From NCBI RefSeq assembly GCF_018918075.1, contig NZ_JAHLPW010000010.1:81528-145527 (forward strand): DNA of 64,000 bases, read 5' to 3'. This DNA comes from Virgibacillus sp. MSJ-26. Its GTDB lineage: Bacteria; Bacillota; Bacilli; Bacillales; Amphibacillaceae. Below, in pieces: positions 45,348-54,907 of this stretch. Under the pieces are notes generated by a model. It had not been told where the DNA came from, searched no databases, and saw only the letters and a program-made list of their open reading frames with translations. The position numbers and the translations under genes are program-made. How positions within the stretch are numbered: the stretch's first letter is position 1; each line of letters begins with the position of its first letter.

Positions 45348-45818
45348 ATGTCGAGTGAACCTGAACTATTCTTTGAAGAAAAGGAAGAAAACGAGTCAAA
45401 AATAGAAGTGGAAAGAAAAGAAGGTGAACCAACAGCAGCTTTTATAGGAGCCTCATGGGCAGCTTTAATACTAGGGGTTGCGGCTTATCTTGTGGGCTTA
45501 TTTAATGCAACAATGGAGCTAAATGAAAAAGGCTATTATTTTGCAATTTTAGTGTTTGGATTATATTCAGCCGTATCTTTACAAAAGTCAGTCAGGGATA
45601 AACACGAAGGGATCCCGGTTACAAATATTTATTACGGTATCAGCTGGATGGCCCTGCTTATCTCAATCTTGTTGATGGGTGTCGGTCTATACAATGCCGG
45701 GAGTATTATCCTAAGTGAAAAAGGATTTTATGGAATGTCCTTTGCTTTAAGTTTGTTCTCAGCAGTCACTATTCAGAAGAATATTCGCGACACGCAAAGA
45801 GCAAGGGAAAGAGAATAA
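45348..45818 (+). CDS. YiaA/YiaB family membrane protein
   Basis: The 156-residue protein has an acidic N-terminal tail of about 30 residues and then two copies of the YiaA/B two-helix unit. The copies are [20 protein letters not shown] with [20 protein letters not shown], and [20 protein letters not shown] with [20 protein letters not shown]. The repeat of EKG[YF]Y and SAV[ST][LI]Q[KS] shows internal duplication. Function is unknown. I start at the ATG at 45348 behind GGGGGTGAAGAGTAT. Confidence 0.85.
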   Translation: MSSEPELFFEEKEENESKIEVERKEGEPTAAFIGASWAALILGVAAYLVGLFNATMELNEKGYYFAILVFGLYSAVSLQKSVRDKHEGIPVTNIYYGISWMALLISILLMGVGLYNAGSIILSEKGFYGMSFALSLFSAVTIQKNIRDTQRARERE

Positions 45819-45830
45819 GAAATCTATGAC

Positions 45831-45871
45831 GAAAACAGCTTTCAGATGTATATATGAAGGCTGTTTTCTTT
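45831..45871 (+). terminator. Intrinsic terminator after the YiaA/B gene
   Basis: The arms GAAAACAGC(T)TTCA/TGAA(G)GCTGTTTTC are followed by CTTTTATT on the plus strand. Confidence 0.7.
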
Positions 45872-45889
45872 TATTGGTACATATCCCGG

Positions 45890-46009
45890 TTAAAATCCGA
45901 TCGGCCTATGGGTCAATAAATCATCACAATACAAGCAATATTGATTTTTCCCCTTTACCTTTGCCTGATATAAAGCAATATCCGCTTTTTCATAGAGCAA
46001 ATCAAAGCA
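45890..46009 (-). pseudogene. Remnant of a GGDEF (diguanylate cyclase) gene, C-terminal end only
   Basis: The minus strand reads CFDLLYEKADIALYQAKVKG and then KNQYCLYCDDLLTHRPIGF before a TAA at 45892-45890. LYxKADxALYxAKxxGKNxY is the conserved last helix of GGDEF domains. In-frame stops precede it at 46012, and no other part of the gene is nearby, so only about 40 codons survive. Confidence 0.75.
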
Positions 46010-46260
46010 CTAACAATTAAAATAGCAGCTAACTTTAATCGTTTTTTAGATTTCCTCACGTCATTCCAAAGGATTCAGTAGTGTAATAGATTTAGGTAAA
46101 ATGACCTAGTTTAAGAGTAAAAAAATAACCTTCCCAAAATCTAATACTCTCTCTTACTCCTTTATTATCTAATAACTGGATTATAATACAAGACTTTAGG
46201 CTACTTTTAGTAGGAAAATTTGATATTTTATAGAAGTTTTATACTTTATATTATTAGGGG

Positions 46261-46497
46261 TGTACCGTGCGGCTTTGTCAGCATCTATGCGCCTTTATAG
46301 GTTTCTTTGCGTTTTCGTTTGCGGCTATGCGTATTTAAGAATCTCTATGCGTCTTCATATGCAGCAATGCGTATTTAAATATTTCCATGCCCCTTCATTA
46401 GTGGCTATAGCCCTTTATTTTGTTCTATAGCCTTTCATTTGAATCTATAGCCTTTCAATTGGATCTATAGCCCTTCAGTTTATTCTATAGCCTTTCG
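46261..46497. repeat. Array of twelve 20-bp units, 3' of the glcD-type gene
   Basis: Cores of the form CTATGCG or TCTATAGCC end at 46270, 46290, 46310 and so on to 46490, exactly 20 bases apart. The left half has TATGCGTCTTCATA-like units and the right half TCTATAGCCTTTCATTT-like units, so the array drifts in sequence along its length. It abuts the stop codon of the dehydrogenase gene. No open reading frame spans it in a convincing way. Confidence 0.9.
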
Positions 46498-47850
46498 TCA
46501 AAAGATCTTCCCTGGATTCAAAATCCCATCAGGATCGAACGTTTTTTTGATAGACCGCATGATGTCAAGCGCATCTCCATGCTCTTGCTCTTGAAACTTT
46601 CTTTTTCCTAGGCCTACGCCGTGTTCGCCTGTGCATGTTCCGCCTACTTCGATAGCGCGATTGACAATTAAATCATTCATCTCGAAAGCTATATCTCGCT
46701 CTTCATTACTTTCTTTTCTAAACGTAAGCAAAGTATGAAAGTTACCGTCACCAACATGGCCAAATATCCCGCCTTTAAGATTTTTTTCAGAAAGCAATGC
46801 GCTTGCATAGTTAATCATTCCGGGTAATTCTGAAATAGGTACACAAACATCCGTGCTAAAGGCATGCCTCCCTTTTAAATGACGGAATGCATATGACATC
46901 TCTTGTCTTGCCCGCCACAACTCCTCGCGCTCGGTCGACTCCCTTGCTACTTCCCAGTTCTCACAACCTAAATCTTTCATTAATTCACCTGCAAAAATGA
47001 TCTCTTCTTCCACTGCTTTTTCAGTACCGGCAAATTCAAAAAACAAGGAGTGTTGCTCGGGATAATGATGGTTGCCATACTCATTGACTTGCTTGATTGT
47101 GTTTACGTCCACAAATTCCATCCGCATGACGTTGATGCCACTTAATAAGATCGTCTGTGCTGCTTCCCCGCATGTTTCTGGACTGGTAAATGTGCAGCGA
47201 GCAACCACTGTTGATTCCGGAATGCCGTGCAATTTCAATATTATTTTAGTAATGGCTCCAAGTGTTCCTTCTGAACCAACAAATAATCCATTTAAATGAT
47301 AGCCAGATGATGATTTTTTTGCTTTAGTTCCAGTCATAATCACCCTCCCATCGGCCAGAACAACTTCCATGGCTAAAATCTGTTCTCGCATTGAGCCGTA
47401 ACGTACAGCTGTTGTACCGCTTGCATTTGTCGCGACCATCCCGCCGATGGATGCATCTGCGCCCGGATCGATTGGAAACATCATACCTTGACGGTTAATA
47501 TAGTGGTTCAGCTGCTTGCGAGTTAAACCTGGTTGGACGGTGATGGTTAAATTTTCCGGGTTAAATTCTATGATGTTGTTCATCTGTTCGAAATCGATGA
47601 CAATACCCTTTTGTGTTGGAATGGCTTGTCCTTCCAAGCCGGAACCCGCGCCAAACGGGGTGACGGGTACTTTGTTTTCTCGAGCAATACGCATAATTGT
47701 AGTCACATCTTGTGTATTTTCGGGAAAGCAAACGACATCTGGGGAAATTGACGGATGCATGGATTCATCACGACTGTGCCTGACTAGCTCCGTTTCGTTT
47801 TGTGTTACTTTATCTTTTCCTAGTTTTTCAATCAATAAATCGATGTACAT
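46498..47850 (-). CDS. FAD-binding oxidase, D-lactate dehydrogenase/glycolate oxidase GlcD-type
   Basis: The 450-residue flavoprotein has the PCMH/VAO-type FAD domain: VTPFGAGSGLEGQAIPTQKG, DPGADASIGGMVATNASGT and GSEGTLGAITKIILKLH. A substrate domain ends in GEHGVGLGKRKF and a C-terminal FDPDGILNPGKIF. These enzymes oxidise D-lactate or glycolate and pass electrons to quinone or a partner. No GlcE/GlcF or Fe-S partner is adjacent, so it is probably a stand-alone D-lactate dehydrogenase. The ATG follows TCTGGAGAGAATGTT. Confidence 0.9.
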   Translation of the reverse strand: MYIDLLIEKLGKDKVTQNETELVRHSRDESMHPSISPDVVCFPENTQDVTTIMRIARENKVPVTPFGAGSGLEGQAIPTQKGIVIDFEQMNNIIEFNPENLTITVQPGLTRKQLNHYINRQGMMFPIDPGADASIGGMVATNASGTTAVRYGSMREQILAMEVVLADGRVIMTGTKAKKSSSGYHLNGLFVGSEGTLGAITKIILKLHGIPESTVVARCTFTSPETCGEAAQTILLSGINVMRMEFVDVNTIKQVNEYGNHHYPEQHSLFFEFAGTEKAVEEEIIFAGELMKDLGCENWEVARESTEREELWRARQEMSYAFRHLKGRHAFSTDVCVPISELPGMINYASALLSEKNLKGGIFGHVGDGNFHTLLTFRKESNEERDIAFEMNDLIVNRAIEVGGTCTGEHGVGLGKRKFQEQEHGDALDIMRSIKKTFDPDGILNPGKIF

Positions 47851-48039
47851 AACATTCTCTCCAGACGTTAAAATGGTTTATCTTAGTGTTTAATTATACA
47901 TAACTTTATAGTTTCTTTACTACTTAATATATATGTTTTTTTACTTTTTTGACAAATGGATGATATGAAATCTAAATTATGAAACTTTTTCCTACATTTT
48001 ACCGTAGTATCTAAGTAAGATGTAATAGGAGGATGAAAG

Positions 48040-48990
48040 TTGAGATATTTTCAAGTCTTTTTTGTTTTGATTATTTTTTCTATTATACTATTAGCTGCTT
48101 GTAGTAATGAAGAAGGTATAAGTAAAGGAGAGGAACCGATGAAACCGAAAGAATTACCTGATGCTTTTTTGGATGATGACTATGAACGAATTTATAGTCA
48201 TATGAGTAAAGAATTCCAGGATGAGGTGTCTCTAAATGAACTTCGTGATTTAGGGGAAGATTTTCATAGAGGAGTTTCTACATATAAGTTACAATTCGAG
48301 CTCCCTTATGGCGATGACGCGAAGCATTATGCTTGGATCGATGATAGTGGTTCGAAAGGTATTTTAGCAATTATTGATGAGGAAGACATTATTCAAGGAT
48401 TACAAATTATGCCGCTTGCTGCTTATCCAGAAACTGATGAAGCTTATACCAAAACAACATTTCAATATCCCTTTGAAGACGAGTGGTTTGTGTTTTGGGG
48501 TGGAACAAATACGTTAACTAACTATCATTACGAATTCGAAAATCAGCGTTATGCTTATGATTTTACGATAGTAAAAGAGGACAATTCTTTTGAAGGCGAC
48601 CAGACATTAAATGAAAACTATTATGCGTTTGGTGAAAACTACCTGGCTCCTGCTGATGGATCAATCGTTAAAGTAGAAAATAACGTTGAAGATAATGAGC
48701 CAGTGGGCGAAATGAATGAGGAGCAACCTTTAGGCAATTTTGTCATTATTGACCATGGAAATGAAGAATACAGTTATCTCGCTCACTTCAAACATCAGTC
48801 GATCGAAGTGATAGAGGGCGATGATGTTAAGCAAGGTGATCTCCTAGGTCTTGTTGGAAATTCCGGTAATTCCAGTGAACCGCATATCCATTTTCATGTT
48901 GCTGATTCACCTGATCCGACATCTTCTAAAAGTATACGAATAAATTTTAATCAGGAAGAAAAGTTTATCCGTGGAGATTTTATCGAATAA
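48040..48990 (+). CDS. M23 family peptidase lipoprotein
   Basis: The 316-residue protein has a lipoprotein signal ending LLAACSN (Cys21), a domain of about 90 residues with helices (DDDYERIYSHMSKEFQDEV), and an M23 (LytM-type) metallopeptidase domain. The zinc ligands are in NQRYAYDF (with the upstream His and Asp) and EPHIHFHV. LGNFVIIDHGNEEYSYLAHF and GLVGNSGNSSEPH are also typical. It should cut peptide cross-links or act as a regulator at the wall. It begins with TTG behind AGGAGGATGAAAG. Confidence 0.85.
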   Translation: MRYFQVFFVLIIFSIILLAACSNEEGISKGEEPMKPKELPDAFLDDDYERIYSHMSKEFQDEVSLNELRDLGEDFHRGVSTYKLQFELPYGDDAKHYAWIDDSGSKGILAIIDEEDIIQGLQIMPLAAYPETDEAYTKTTFQYPFEDEWFVFWGGTNTLTNYHYEFENQRYAYDFTIVKEDNSFEGDQTLNENYYAFGENYLAPADGSIVKVENNVEDNEPVGEMNEEQPLGNFVIIDHGNEEYSYLAHFKHQSIEVIEGDDVKQGDLLGLVGNSGNSSEPHIHFHVADSPDPTSSKSIRINFNQEEKFIRGDFIE

Positions 48991-49006
48991 CTTAAATACA
49001 CTTAAC

Positions 49007-49038
49007 AAAAAACACAGACATCTGGTTCTGTGTTTTTT
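49007..49038 (+). terminator. Intrinsic terminator after the M23 gene
   Basis: Perfect 12-bp arms AAAAAACACAGA/TCTGTGTTTTTT, with the T run on the plus strand. Confidence 0.85.
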
Positions 49039-49145
49039 AATTTTAAAACAGCGACGTTTAATTAGGAGCTCTTCTCCCTCCTATGATTACATCGAAATCT
49101 CTTAGGGTATTGATAATAGCAGATTAGAATCGAGGAGGATTCAAC

Positions 49146-50861
49146 ATGAAAGCAGCAGAAGCGGTAATCAATATTATGAAAGACTGGGAGGTTGACCATG
49201 TCTATGGCTATCCCGGTGATTCAGTTAACAATCTAGTAGAAGCTCTTCGGAAACATAAAGAGGCCATAGATTTTATTCATATTCGTCATGAGGAAGTTGG
49301 TGCACTCGCGGCAGCCGCAGAAGCGAAATTAACTGGTAAAGTAGGCGTTTGCCTATCGATTGGAGGGCCTGGTGCCATCCATCTACTCAACGGTATGTAC
49401 GATGCTAAAGCTGACGGGGCACCACTTGTCGTCATCACAGGACAAGTCTCGCATGATCTCGTTGGAACCGATAATTTTCAGGAAGTGAATTTGGAAAGAT
49501 TATTTGATGATGTGGCCGTGTTTAATCGACGTGTGACATCGGGAAAACAAATGCGCCCTTTATTACAACAAGCATTCAAAGAGGCTTACGCACATAAAGG
49601 TGTCTCTGTTTTAACAGTACCTGATGATGTTTTCTTAGAAAAAATCGAGTCCCCCGAACTCCGGGATGCTACGTATACATCTCCGCAACTCTTTTGCGAT
49701 GGCGCTGATTTAACTAAAGCAGCTGATATGATTGCTAAAGCCAAAAAACCAGTTATTCTTGCTGGAAAAGGAGCATTCCCCGCGCGTAAACAGCTCACCA
49801 CCTTTGCTGAAAAAGCTGGTGCCCCGATCATTATAACGCTTAGGGGAAAGGGTGTTATTCCAGATAAACACCCATACAACCTTGGGAACCTTGGCCAAAT
49901 AGGAACGAAACCGGCTTATGAAGCTATGAAGGAAACGGACTTACTCATTATGATTGGAACGTCTTATCCCTATCGTGAATTCTTACCAAAAGATGCCCCA
50001 GCAATTCAAATCGATACAGATCCTACACAAATTGGCAAAAGATATCCTGTCAGTCTTGGATTGGTCGCATCATCCGAGCGTGTTTTAGGTTGGTTCAATG
50101 ATCAGCTTAAGGAAAAAATGGATCAGCGATTTTTAAAAAGCTGTCAAGAAAATATGTCTAACTGGTGGAAACATCTTGATAATATTTCTACAGGTAAAGC
50201 CGATGAACCGATGCAAGGCCCACAAGTGATTCGTGCCTTGCAGGAAAATGTTGATGACGATGCTATACTTTCCGTGGATGTTGGCAATGTCACGACTTGG
50301 ACAACGCGCTTTTTCCAAATGACTAATCAACGTTTTATCGTCTCATCCTGGCTTGCTACAATGGGTTGCGGTTTACCCGGGGCGCTCTCCGCTAAACTGA
50401 ACGAACCTGACAAGCAAGTTGTTGCGATATGCGGGGATGGTGGTTTTTCTATGGTGATGCACGACTTTTTAACAGCAGTTCAATATGATCTACCTATTAC
50501 AGTTATCATCTTGAACAATAAAAAAATTGGCATGATTCAATTCGAGCAAGAAGAATTAGGTAATATCCCCTATCAAATCCCTCTTCAAGATATGGATTAT
50601 GCTGGATTCGCTAAAGCTTGTGGCGGTGAAGGATATCAAGCAACAAATGAAGCTGAACTCACGCAAGCACTCAAGGCTGACAAACAATCAACTAAACCGG
50701 TCATTATTGATGCATCGATTGAAGTACGTGCACCGCTCCCTGGTAAAATCGAAATGAGCCAGGCCATCGGTTATTCTAAATATTTATTTAAAAAGTTTGC
50801 TGAAAAAGAAGGCGAAAACGACATGCCACCGTTGAAAACAATAATTAAGCGATTGATTTAA
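49146..50861 (+). CDS. cidC: Pyruvate oxidase (CidC/PoxB-type TPP enzyme)
   Basis: The 571-residue thiamine-diphosphate flavoprotein oxidises pyruvate to acetate (CidC type) or acetyl phosphate. It has HIRHEEVGALAAAAEAKLTG with the catalytic Glu, CLSIGGPGAIHLLNGMYDAK as in CidC, and the TPP motif CGDGGFSMVMHDFLTAV to LNNKK. The central domain is the FAD-binding type (GAPIIITLRGKGVIP). It is close to the staphylococcal CidC/PoxB layout and so probably feeds electrons to the quinone pool. The ATG follows CGAGGAGGATTCAAC. The next gene is fruR, beyond a large repeat. Confidence 0.88.
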   Translation: MKAAEAVINIMKDWEVDHVYGYPGDSVNNLVEALRKHKEAIDFIHIRHEEVGALAAAAEAKLTGKVGVCLSIGGPGAIHLLNGMYDAKADGAPLVVITGQVSHDLVGTDNFQEVNLERLFDDVAVFNRRVTSGKQMRPLLQQAFKEAYAHKGVSVLTVPDDVFLEKIESPELRDATYTSPQLFCDGADLTKAADMIAKAKKPVILAGKGAFPARKQLTTFAEKAGAPIIITLRGKGVIPDKHPYNLGNLGQIGTKPAYEAMKETDLLIMIGTSYPYREFLPKDAPAIQIDTDPTQIGKRYPVSLGLVASSERVLGWFNDQLKEKMDQRFLKSCQENMSNWWKHLDNISTGKADEPMQGPQVIRALQENVDDDAILSVDVGNVTTWTTRFFQMTNQRFIVSSWLATMGCGLPGALSAKLNEPDKQVVAICGDGGFSMVMHDFLTAVQYDLPITVIILNNKKIGMIQFEQEELGNIPYQIPLQDMDYAGFAKACGGEGYQATNEAELTQALKADKQSTKPVIIDASIEVRAPLPGKIEMSQAIGYSKYLFKKFAEKEGENDMPPLKTIIKRLI

Positions 50862-50879
50862 TTTAAAATGGAAATTTAG

Positions 50880-51146
50880 AAGAGGTTGGGACAAAACTAA
50901 GTATTAGTAATTAAAAGACGAACAATTTTAAGCGAGTGTTATTCGCTTCGGAAAAATACTTCGCTTTCCGCAGGCGCTGATGAGCCTCCTCGAGCTACGC
51001 TCTGTGGGGTCTCATCTAAGCTTTTCATCCTGCAGGAGTCTACGTATTTTTCCTACGCTGATTTTAAAAGTGTATATTAAAAGAAATATACTTTAATACG
51101 TTCGCTTTTACATTAACTAAAATACTTATCTCCCATCCTCTTTTTT
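50880..51146. repeat. MITE-like repeat between pyruvate oxidase gene and fruR
   Basis: The 267-bp element has imperfect inverted ends: AGAGGTTGGGACAAAACTAA at the left and the complement of AGAGGATGGGAGATAAGT at the right. Inside is a GC-rich centre (GAAAAATACTTCGCTTTCC, GAGCCTCCTCGAGC, GCAGGAGTCTACGTATTTTTCC) whose outer parts are also inverted. The motif set GACTCC/GGAGTC with GCTTTCCG is shared with the 24635 element. There is no gene. The right end has six T, so the whole can act as a terminator for the oxidase transcript. Confidence 0.7.
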
Positions 51147-51200
51147 AATGCAATCATAAACATTACCATTCCTAACCCACAGAAAAAGTTTTCTTGATAG

Positions 51201-51256
51201 TTTATGATTGTAATTGATTGTTCATGATTGATTTTTGAGTTTATCCAGCTTATAAT
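51201..51256 (+). promoter_or_regulatory. fruRKA promoter with 10-bp phased repeats
   Basis: TTGATT at 51228-51233 and TATAAT at 51251-51256 are 17 bases apart, a strong sigma-A promoter. Immediately upstream [AT]TGATTG is repeated at exactly 10-bp steps (51201-51230), the third copy overlapping the -35 box. This is a likely FruR operator, by analogy with other fructose regulators that bind close to the promoter. A weak cre-like TGTAAGCGCATAAG lies at 51275. Confidence 0.7.
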
Positions 51257-51299
51257 ATAGATATACAAATTAAATGTAAGCGCATAAGGAGATGATATT

Positions 51300-52049
51300 T
51301 TGCTAGAATCAGAACGTCATCAAATTATAATAGATCAATTAAAAGTAAATAATACTGTTAAATTAAAAGATCTCGTAAACTTAACTAACGCATCAGAGTC
51401 AACCATTCGACGTGACTTAACACAACTTGAAGAAAGAAAGTATCTTAAACGTGTGCACGGAGGTGCTGCCAGACTTCAAGGAAAACTCAGTGAACCGAGC
51501 ATGACAGAAAAATCATCCAAAAACGTTCACACCAAACAACAAATAGCTGAATATGCAAGTCACTTTATTGAAGAAGGAGATAGCATTTATCTTGACGCTG
51601 GCTCAACAACGTATGAATTAATTTCACATCTCCCTAAAAATATTGTTGTAGTCACAAATGGACTTATGCATATAAACAGTCTTTTGGAGAAAGGCATAAC
51701 AACGTATCTTATTGGAGGTTTTGCCAAACCGAAAACGAAAGCTCTTATCGGAAGAGGTGCTTTTGATAGTCTAAAGCACTATCGATTTGATAAATGTTTT
51801 ATCGGTGTCAATGGCGTGCATCCTGAATACGGTTTTACAACCCCCGACCAAGAGGAAGCACAAATCAAACAATTAGCTATTTCGTTAACACGAGAAGCAT
51901 ACGTCCTCGCAGATGATACAAAATTTTCTGAGATTGCCTTTTCCAAAATAGCAAATCTTGATGCGGCGACAATTATCACAAATAATTTGGAACCCACTGC
52001 TCTAGAACAGTTCAACAATAAAACAGAAATAAAGGTGATTCAGCCATGA
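51300..52049 (+). CDS. fruR: DeoR-family fructose operon repressor
   Basis: The 249-residue regulator has an N-terminal winged helix (LESERHQIIIDQLKVNNTVK, then LTNASESTIRRDLTQLEERKYLKRVHGGA) and a C-terminal sugar-phosphate sensing domain of the DeoR type. That domain has GDSIYLDAGSTTYELISHL and VLADDTKFSEIAFSKIA. FruR is thought to repress the operon until fructose-1-phosphate binds. It begins with TTG behind AAGGAGATGATATT. It overlaps fruK by four bases (ATGA), the usual fruR-fruK-fruA order. Confidence 0.92.
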   Translation: MLESERHQIIIDQLKVNNTVKLKDLVNLTNASESTIRRDLTQLEERKYLKRVHGGAARLQGKLSEPSMTEKSSKNVHTKQQIAEYASHFIEEGDSIYLDAGSTTYELISHLPKNIVVVTNGLMHINSLLEKGITTYLIGGFAKPKTKALIGRGAFDSLKHYRFDKCFIGVNGVHPEYGFTTPDQEEAQIKQLAISLTREAYVLADDTKFSEIAFSKIANLDAATIITNNLEPTALEQFNNKTEIKVIQP

Positions 52050-52969
52050 TTTATACTTTAACGCTTAACCCATCACTTGATTATATTTTGCAACTTGACC
52101 AGGTAACATTAGGACAATTAAATCGATCAAATAGTGACAATAAATTTCCTGGTGGTAAAGGAATTAATGTGTCTCAAGTTTTAAAAAACTTAAACGTTCC
52201 TAGCACCACACTTGGTTTTTTAGGGGGCTTTACAGGTGAGTATATTGAAAACTATTTACAGGGATTAAACATAAATACGGATTTCATATCGATTGAAGAA
52301 GATACAAGAATTAATGTGAAGTTGAAGACCGATCAAGAGACAGAGATTAATGCCATAGGCCCTAGTATCAACGAGAAAAACTTACTTTCTTTAAAAAACA
52401 AAGTGAATCAATTAACGGATCAAGATATCCTCGTGCTTGCTGGGAGCATCCCGTCCACCCTTCCTCCGACTACTTATGAAGAACTTGTGAAAATTTGTGT
52501 GGACAACGGTACTCAATTTGTTGTAGATGCGGAAGGAGACTTATTGAAAAAAGTACTTCCCTTCCATCCACTCTTGATAAAGCCTAATCATCATGAGCTT
52601 GGTGGGTTATTTAATACAACCATTTCATCGCGTGAAGAAGCCATCTTTTATGCTAGAAAACTCATTGATCAAGGCGCGGAACATGTGATTGTCTCTCTTG
52701 CTGGAGATGGTGCGGTATTTGTAAGTAAAGATGTATCCTTAATCGCGACAGTTCCTAAAGGTGAAGTTAAGGGATCCGTCGGTGCCGGAGATTCGATGGT
52801 AGCAGGATTCATTTCCCAACACCAAAATGGTGAATCATTAAATGAGGCGTTTCTTTATAGTGTAGCAGCTGGTAGTGCCACAGCATTTTCTCTTGGTTTA
52901 TGTACAAAAGAAAAAATCGACGCGCTACTACCACAAATTGACATTAAAAAATATAGCAAAGGAGAATAA
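52046..52969 (+). CDS. fruK: 1-phosphofructokinase
   Basis: The 307-residue enzyme is a PfkB-type kinase that phosphorylates fructose-1-phosphate to fructose-1,6-bisphosphate. It has the N-terminal TLTLNPSLDYILQLD, GGKGINVSQVLKNLNVPS, and the ATP-binding GSVGAGDSMVAGFISQHQ with the catalytic Asp. The stop overlaps the fruA start by one base, and the fruR end overlaps its start, so the three are translationally coupled. Confidence 0.95.
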   Translation: MIYTLTLNPSLDYILQLDQVTLGQLNRSNSDNKFPGGKGINVSQVLKNLNVPSTTLGFLGGFTGEYIENYLQGLNINTDFISIEEDTRINVKLKTDQETEINAIGPSINEKNLLSLKNKVNQLTDQDILVLAGSIPSTLPPTTYEELVKICVDNGTQFVVDAEGDLLKKVLPFHPLLIKPNHHELGGLFNTTISSREEAIFYARKLIDQGAEHVIVSLAGDGAVFVSKDVSLIATVPKGEVKGSVGAGDSMVAGFISQHQNGESLNEAFLYSVAAGSATAFSLGLCTKEKIDALLPQIDIKKYSKGE

Positions 52970-54873
52970 TGATGCGAATTACGAAGCTATTAACTAAAGA
53001 TACTATTCATCTCTCGTTAACAAGCTCAACTAAGCCAGATACTATAGAAGAGCTCGTGACAGTTCTTAATGATGCAGGAAAATTATCAGACAAAGAAACA
53101 TTCCAAGATGAAATTTTAAATCGAGAAAAACAAAGTACAACAGGCGTTGGTGATGGAGTCGCTATTCCACATGCCAAGACAAAGGCAGTTAAAGAAGCAG
53201 CGATAGCCTTTGGTCGCTCCATTGAAGGCATTGATTACGAGGCGCTTGATGGTCAGCCCTCCCACCTCTTCTTTATGATTGCTGCACCAGAAGGCGCAAA
53301 CGATACTCACTTACAAGCTTTAGCACGACTCTCAACCATTCTAATGCGCAAAGAAATTCGTCAGCAACTTTTAGAAGCAAAAACAGAGGAAGAAATTCTC
53401 TCTATTATTGATCATTACGACGATAGTGATGACAATGAAGAAAAAGATGAGGAGCCGTCTGAAAACACATCAGACGACCAACCTTTTGTAGTAGCAGTCA
53501 CCGCTTGTCCAACTGGAATTGCCCACACATATATGTCAGCCGATTCATTAAAATTTAAGGCAGACGAAATGGGTGTTGATATTAAGGTTGAAACGAACGG
53601 TTCAGGTGGCGCGAAAAATGTCTTAACTGAAAAAGATATCCAAAAGGCTGTTGCAGTCATTGTCGCTGCAGATACAAATGTAGCTATGGATCGTTTTGAT
53701 GGCAAGCATGTCATTGAAGTTCCAGTCGCTGAAGGCATTCGTAAACCTGAAGAATTGATCAATCGCGCGTTGAATCAAGATGCTTCCATTTATAAGGATA
53801 ACAATAACACATCCACTGACAATCCTAGTGAAAATGACGAGCATAAAGGAAAAAGCGTTGGAGCAACCATCTATAAACATTTGATGAGTGGTGTTTCCAA
53901 TATGTTACCGTTCGTTATCGGTGGTGGTATTTTAATTGCACTGGGCTTCCTATTTGGTGTCAATGCTCATGATCCGAGCGACCCGTCATACAGTGTCATC
54001 GCTGACGCTTTAAATACCATTGGTGGCGGCAATGCATTTGGGCTGATGATTCCGGTACTTGCAGGATTTATCGCGATGAGTATTGCTGATAGGCCAGGGC
54101 TTGCACCAGGTATGGTTGGTGGGCTAATGGCTGCCAATAGTGATGCAGGGTTTCTAGGTGGATTGGTCGCCGGTTTTCTCGCAGGTTATTTAGTTGTAGG
54201 TTTGAAAAAATTATTTGCCAGCCTTCCTTCTTCATTAGAAGGTATAAAGACTATTTTACTTTATCCTTTATTTGGTATCGCTATAACTGGATTCATCATG
54301 TTCTTTGTCGTTAACAAACCTCTCAGTCTATTAAACACTGCGATATCTGACTGGTTAACAGGGCTTGGTACAGGAAATGCTATATTCCTTGGAGTGATTC
54401 TTGGTTTAATGATGGCTGTTGATATGGGTGGTCCTGTCAATAAAGCAGCCTACCTTTTCGGTACAGGGTTAATTGCTAGTGGCATCCATGAACCAATGGC
54501 CGCAATCATGGCAGCAGGGATGGTTCCTCCATTAGGAACGGCTATTGCCACAACACTTTTTGGCAAAAAATTTAACCAGCAGGAACGTGAAGCTGGTAGG
54601 GTTAACTATATTATGGGATTATCGTTTATTACAGAAGGTGCTATTCCCTTTGCAGCAGCCGATCCACTAAGAGTTATTCCATCAATGATGGCAGGTTCAG
54701 CGGTTGCTGGTGGTTTATCCATGATGTTCCACATCGGGCTGCAAGCTCCACACGGAGGTATTTTCGTTTTCCCTCTTGTCGAAGGCGGCTGGCTGCTTTA
54801 CCTGCTAGCTGTAGTTATCGGATCCGTTGTTTCCGGTATATTGCTCGGTTTGTTAAAAAAAGAAGTTAAATAA
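52969..54873 (+). CDS. fruA: PTS fructose transporter EIIABC
   Basis: The 634-residue PTS protein has the domains A-B-C in order. EIIA (residues 1-150) carries the phospho-His68 in GDGVAIPHAKTK. EIIB (about 172-275) carries the phospho-Cys180 in AVTACPTGIAHTYMSADSLK. A linker follows, and then EIIC (about 290-634) with ten or so membrane segments, GIHEPMAAIMAAGMVPPLG and FITEGAIPFAAADPLRVIPS. It phosphorylates fructose to fructose-1-phosphate as it enters the cell. Two ATGs are possible at 52969 and 52972, behind GGAGAATA. A strong terminator follows. Confidence 0.95.
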   Translation: MMRITKLLTKDTIHLSLTSSTKPDTIEELVTVLNDAGKLSDKETFQDEILNREKQSTTGVGDGVAIPHAKTKAVKEAAIAFGRSIEGIDYEALDGQPSHLFFMIAAPEGANDTHLQALARLSTILMRKEIRQQLLEAKTEEEILSIIDHYDDSDDNEEKDEEPSENTSDDQPFVVAVTACPTGIAHTYMSADSLKFKADEMGVDIKVETNGSGGAKNVLTEKDIQKAVAVIVAADTNVAMDRFDGKHVIEVPVAEGIRKPEELINRALNQDASIYKDNNNTSTDNPSENDEHKGKSVGATIYKHLMSGVSNMLPFVIGGGILIALGFLFGVNAHDPSDPSYSVIADALNTIGGGNAFGLMIPVLAGFIAMSIADRPGLAPGMVGGLMAANSDAGFLGGLVAGFLAGYLVVGLKKLFASLPSSLEGIKTILLYPLFGIAITGFIMFFVVNKPLSLLNTAISDWLTGLGTGNAIFLGVILGLMMAVDMGGPVNKAAYLFGTGLIASGIHEPMAAIMAAGMVPPLGTAIATTLFGKKFNQQEREAGRVNYIMGLSFITEGAIPFAAADPLRVIPSMMAGSAVAGGLSMMFHIGLQAPHGGIFVFPLVEGGWLLYLLAVVIGSVVSGILLGLLKKEVK

Positions 54874-54907
54874 TGACTTTGCTTGAGGTTTGAGGTTTAA
54901 GATTTTA

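Noticed and set aside
46261..46497. Possible CRISPR array
   Set aside because: Units are contiguous and only 20 bp. No conserved repeat alternates with unique spacers, and no cas gene is in the window.
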